64,000 nucleotides of DNA from Bryobacterales bacterium. GTDB taxonomy: Bacteria; Acidobacteriota; Terriglobia; Bryobacterales; Bryobacteraceae. The position numbers and the translations under genes are program-made. The stretch spans positions 21,460-85,459 of the forward strand of contig PLRS01000159.1 of assembly GCA_003164035.1 (NCBI GenBank), given 5' to 3'. Below the pieces are notes generated by a model. That model saw nothing but the letters and a program-made list of their open reading frames with translations. It had not been told where the DNA came from and did not search any database. Positions 61,200-64,000 of the stretch are shown one piece after another (positions within the stretch are counted from its first letter, which is position 1; each line of letters starts with the position of its first letter).

Positions 61200-61795
61200 A
61201 GCGTTCCCTCCGCCGTGGCTCCCCGGATGAACGCGTCGATCTTCAACTGGATGCTGAGCTTCTGCCCCTGCTGCGGCGCGGCCGTCTGCATGCTCTCGAT
61301 AATGAAAAGCTGGCGCGATTTGTCGAGCAGGTTGATGAGCTTGGTGAGGCTTTGGTAATTGCCGTCGTAACCCGCCGTGACCGTTAGCATCTGCAGCGAA
61401 TCCGACCCCTCCAGCGACTGTAGATCGTAGCTGGTGGGAAGACTTTGCACGCCGGCATCGGTAGCCGCCCGATACAGAGCTTCGGTAATGTCGGACGCCG
61501 AGGTGCGCGCATCGACGAAATATCTTTCGATAAACCGGTCGCCCTCCTGGCGGGCGAACTGGGTTTTCTCGGTCAGTTTCCGGGCCAGCGCCACGCGGGC
61601 GTCCAGGGCCGCCTGCTGCCGGCTCAGCTCGGCGCGCTGCCGCTCCAGGTCTTCCACCGATCCGCCGAAAGGCCGGAAAGCGTCCACCGCGGCCCACAGG
61701 TTGGCGGCCAACAGGGCGCCGATCGCCACGCGCATGGCGAAGCGCGGGTCCCTCCAGTTCAGCCCCAGGCTGGGCAGCTTAAAGCTTCTGGGCAT
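61196..61795 (-). CDS. pilO: Type IV pilus assembly protein PilO
   Basis: This 199-aa inner-membrane protein has one N-terminal helix (FAMRVAIGALLAANLWAAV), a coiled coil (LERQRAELSRQQAALDARVA), and a ferredoxin-like C-terminal domain (LQMLTVTAGYDGNYQSLTKL). It belongs to the alignment complex PilMNOP. Overlaps pilN by 17 nt. Confidence 0.87.
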   Translation of the reverse strand: MPRSFKLPSLGLNWRDPRFAMRVAIGALLAANLWAAVDAFRPFGGSVEDLERQRAELSRQQAALDARVALARKLTEKTQFARQEGDRFIERYFVDARTSASDITEALYRAATDAGVQSLPTSYDLQSLEGSDSLQMLTVTAGYDGNYQSLTKLINLLDKSRQLFIIESMQTAAPQQGQKLSIQLKIDAFIRGATAEGTL

Positions 61796-62345
61796 AATTC
61801 ACCGTGATGCGGCAGCGGTTGAGCGGCTCGGCCTGGGTCGGCGGCAGCATCGAGTGGTTGTAGACTTTGCCGAAGCGCGCGGATTCTTCCAGCGCCTTGA
61901 GCAGCTCGATCAGCGCCAGCGGAGACTGCGCTCCCACGGTCATGTCCAGCGTGACCTGGTTTTCGTTGTCCACCGTCGGATGGAGCGAGAGCACCTGTAC
62001 GCTGCCCGGAACCGTCTGTTCTAGGTCGCTGAACAAACGGCTCCAACTGATGGACTTGTGATAAATCAGGTCGTTCAGGAAGATGCTGCGCTCGACCACC
62101 TGGGCGTTGGCCGGCTGGCGGAGTACGCTTTCGAGGCGGCTCTCGTCGGCCGAGGCGGTGCTCACCTGCGCGCGCAGGCGATCCACCTCTCGGCTCAGCT
62201 CGGCGCGCTCGCTGCGGTCGGCCCGCGCCAGGTATGTCAGGGCGCCGAGCGTCGCCACCAGCAGCAGCGACACCCCCAGCGAGGCCAGAAACAGGGCCCG
62301 GTCGCGGCGGAACGGCTGGCTGGCGAGATTGATGGGGATCTTCAT
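61779..62345 (-). CDS. pilN: Type IV pilus assembly protein PilN
   Basis: This 188-aa protein begins MKIPINLASQPFRRDRALFL, typical of PilN, whose N-terminal INLxxxP segment binds PilM. A transmembrane helix (ASLGVSLLLVATLGALTYL), a coiled coil and a periplasmic domain (SWSRLFSDLEQTVPGSVQVL) follow. The ATG 62345 is chosen because the upstream part is a repeat, whose translation would add 44 residues. Confidence 0.88.
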   Translation of the reverse strand: MKIPINLASQPFRRDRALFLASLGVSLLLVATLGALTYLARADRSERAELSREVDRLRAQVSTASADESRLESVLRQPANAQVVERSIFLNDLIYHKSISWSRLFSDLEQTVPGSVQVLSLHPTVDNENQVTLDMTVGAQSPLALIELLKALEESARFGKVYNHSMLPPTQAEPLNRCRITVNYAQKL

Positions 62346-62349
62346 CGGG

Positions 62350-62418
62350 ATGTGGGACAGGCCTCCCGGCCTGTCAATTCCTCCACGCGGCCGACAGGCC
62401 GGGAGGCCTGTCCTACTG
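62350..62418. repeat. Dispersed palindromic repeat, family E, within the pilM-pilN gap
   Basis: TGTGGGACAGGCCTCCCGGC CTGTC and GACAGGCCGGGAGGCCTGTC form long inverted arms. It recurs at 40181-40259. Confidence 0.7.
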
Positions 62419-62430
62419 AGATCCGCCCCC

Positions 62431-63330
62431 TCAATTGTTCCTCGCGATCGACCGCAGGTAGCCCAGCAGGCCGGCATTGGTTTCGGTGGGCGCGCCCAGC
62501 GGCGAATGGAGCGCTTCGGCCTCTATGCCGGCTTCTTCACCCAGGATTCTGGCCGCTTCGCTCGAATTGGGACCGAGCCCGCACAGCAGCAGTTTTTCGG
62601 CCCGCCCGCCCAGATTGTCTTCGGTGTAGACGATGGTGGGCAGCAGCACGGCGGCGATATCTTCCAGGCTTTGAGAGGGCACTTCCAGGCAGCGCACCAG
62701 CTTGAGGATGGCGCGATCCCGCACCAGCACGGTCAAGAAGCGGCCGGAGAGCTTGGCGGTCACGCTCAGCCCGGCTTCCGGCATGATTTCCAGCGCGGCG
62801 ATGGCCGAAGGCGTAACCAGCCCCGGCAGCAGGCCGGCGGCCCGAAACGGGGCTTCAAAGGGAGCGATGATTTCCAGTGGCGCCACCGCCACCACCACCT
62901 CCAACTTCTTGCCTTTGGCGTGGCCGCCCGCGTTCTGCGCCCAGTAAGCGATGGCGGCCGCTTCCACGTCGAACGGCACGCTGCGTTTCATGCGAAAACG
63001 GACCAGCGCCGCCTGCTCTTCTGCCTTGGCCGGAAACGAATCGAAATCCAGCACCGCGATGCGGGTGCTGAAGTCGGGCAAAATCAGGGCCACGTCGCGC
63101 CTTTTGCGCCCCGACCCGCGGCCGGCCAGCGCCCTCACCGCCTCGGCGAACCGGTCGGGCTCGATCACGTTGTCGTTCACCGGCGATACCGACAGGGTGC
63201 CCGCCGGCAGCGGGGCGAAATCCAGCTCGGCGCGCGAACCGATGCGCGCGGCGGCAATCCCGGCTTCGGAGATTTCAAACGCCATCGCCGGCGGCGGATC
63301 GCTGATCCACGATTTCAGCCTCTCGAGCAT
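62431..63330 (-). CDS. pilM: Type IV pilus assembly protein PilM
   Basis: This 299-aa actin-like cytoplasmic protein (MLERLKSWISDPPPAMAFEI; VALILPDFSTRIAVLDFDSF; KAEEQAALVRFRMKRSVPFD) binds PilN and is part of the pilus assembly platform. Its gene starts 12 nt after pilB. Confidence 0.86.
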   Translation of the reverse strand: MLERLKSWISDPPPAMAFEISEAGIAAARIGSRAELDFAPLPAGTLSVSPVNDNVIEPDRFAEAVRALAGRGSGRKRRDVALILPDFSTRIAVLDFDSFPAKAEEQAALVRFRMKRSVPFDVEAAAIAYWAQNAGGHAKGKKLEVVVAVAPLEIIAPFEAPFRAAGLLPGLVTPSAIAALEIMPEAGLSVTAKLSGRFLTVLVRDRAILKLVRCLEVPSQSLEDIAAVLLPTIVYTEDNLGGRAEKLLLCGLGPNSSEAARILGEEAGIEAEALHSPLGAPTETNAGLLGYLRSIARNN

Positions 63331-63342
63331 TCTCCCTGGTCC

Positions 63343-64000
63343 TTACCCCTCGATGAACGTCACCTTGTTGATCTCGCGCAGGCAGGTGACCCCGGCCCGC
63401 ATCTTGGCCACCGCCGATTCCCTCAAAAACGTCATGCCGTCTTCCCGCGCGGCGCGCTTGATCTCCGACGTCGGCCGGCGGTCCAGGATCATCTCGCGAA
63501 TGCGGTCGTTCAAATCCAGCAGCTCGTGGATGGCGGAGCGGCCGCGGAAACCGGTGCCCCCGCACTCGAAGCAGCCTGCCCCCTCGGTGAAGCGGAAGTC
63601 GCGCCATTGCTCCGGGTGCAGGCCGCTTTCGTACAGCATGGCGTCGGGATAGCGCACCGGCCGTTTGCAGCTTTCGCACACCACCCGCACCAGCCGCTGC
63701 GCCAGGATGCAATTCAGGGCGGAGACGAAATTATAAGCTTCCACGCCCATGTTCAGGAAGCGCCCCAACACGTCGAGCACGTTGTTGGCGTGTACGGTGG
63801 TGAAGACCAGGTGGCCGGTGAGAGCCGAATTGATGGCAATTTGAGCGGTTTCCTGGTCGCGGATTTCGCCCACCATGATCTTGTCGGGATCGTGCCGCAG
63901 GATCGAGCGCAGCCCGCGCGCGAAGGTCAGCCCTTTCTTTTCGTTCACCGGGATCTGGGTGATCCCCTTGATCTGGTATTCCACCGGATCTTCGATGGTG
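63343..64000 (-). CDS. pilB: Type IV pilus assembly ATPase PilB/GspE, 3' part only
   Basis: The last 218 codons of a type IV pilus or type II secretion ATPase are present; the start is outside the window. TIEDPVEY carries the Asp box, [15 protein letters not shown] the Walker B-like region, [16 protein letters not shown] the His box, and CESCKRP...[11 protein letters not shown] the zinc-binding cysteines. This motor extends pili. It heads the pilBMNOP operon. Confidence 0.92.
   Translation of the reverse strand, partial: TIEDPVEYQIKGITQIPVNEKKGLTFARGLRSILRHDPDKIMVGEIRDQETAQIAINSALTGHLVFTTVHANNVLDVLGRFLNMGVEAYNFVSALNCILAQRLVRVVCESCKRPVRYPDAMLYESGLHPEQWRDFRFTEGAGCFECGGTGFRGRSAIHELLDLNDRIREMILDRRPTSEIKRAAREDGMTFLRESAVAKMRAGVTCLREINKVTFIEG

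Overview
The window looks like chromosomal DNA of a high-GC Gram-negative soil bacterium, most likely an Acidobacteriota of the Solibacter/Bryobacter type. The indications are a large Oar-like TonB-dependent receptor with a carboxypeptidase-regulatory-like N-terminus, Tat- or lipoprotein-like leaders on carbohydrate-active enzymes, enolase-superfamily sugar-acid dehydratases, a PilMNO-type machine, and many dispersed palindromic intergenic repeats. This placement is inferred from gene content; no rRNA or tRNA gene was recognised.

Layout. (1) 1-4939, minus: an AmpG-like permease, a nucleotidyltransferase/phosphohexomutase fusion and a truncated GH94 disaccharide phosphorylase form a tight operon for import and phosphorolysis of a disaccharide, possibly chitobiose-like. 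(2) 5382-8711: TonB-dependent receptor. (3) 8927-11833: an SF1 helicase with extra N- and C-terminal regions. (4) 11985-13595: a secreted GH30 glycosidase. (5) 14066-24231: a GntR/UTRA regulator, a NanE-ROK kinase fusion, a RhaT-like permease, a 1514-aa secreted glycosidase-like protein and a flavoprotein. Two nearly identical promoter/operator modules with a GGTCTAGAC core, resembling NagR/DasR dre sites, control them. (6) 24248-29956: a SEC-C protein, two enolase-superfamily proteins, an aldo/keto reductase, a URO-D-like protein, and an aspartyl-protease remnant.

(7) 30151-48201: a flagellar region (flgMNKL, flbD-motAB, fliW-csrA, fliC-fliD, flgBC-fliEF-fliHIJ) read leftward, with a divergent sigma54-type activator. 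Putative sigma54 and sigma28 promoters, FlgM, and CsrA-like sites in the flagellin leader suggest a layered hierarchy. fliG is missing from its usual place between fliF and fliH, where repeats are found. (8) 48694-49119: a double-ACT protein.

(9) 49160-58368, minus: five overlapping genes: alpha/beta hydrolase, caspase-like/VMAP-like protein, MoxR AAA+ ATPase, a 1422-aa vWA-like/REC/GAF/TIR-like/TPR protein, and pyroglutamyl peptidase. This resembles a MoxR-VMAP-vWA ternary conflict system and is the most exciting locus here. (10) 58849-64000, minus: pilB (3' part), pilM, pilN, pilO, a PilP-like gene and a long prepilin-like gene. A 268-bp foldback element lies between (9) and (10).
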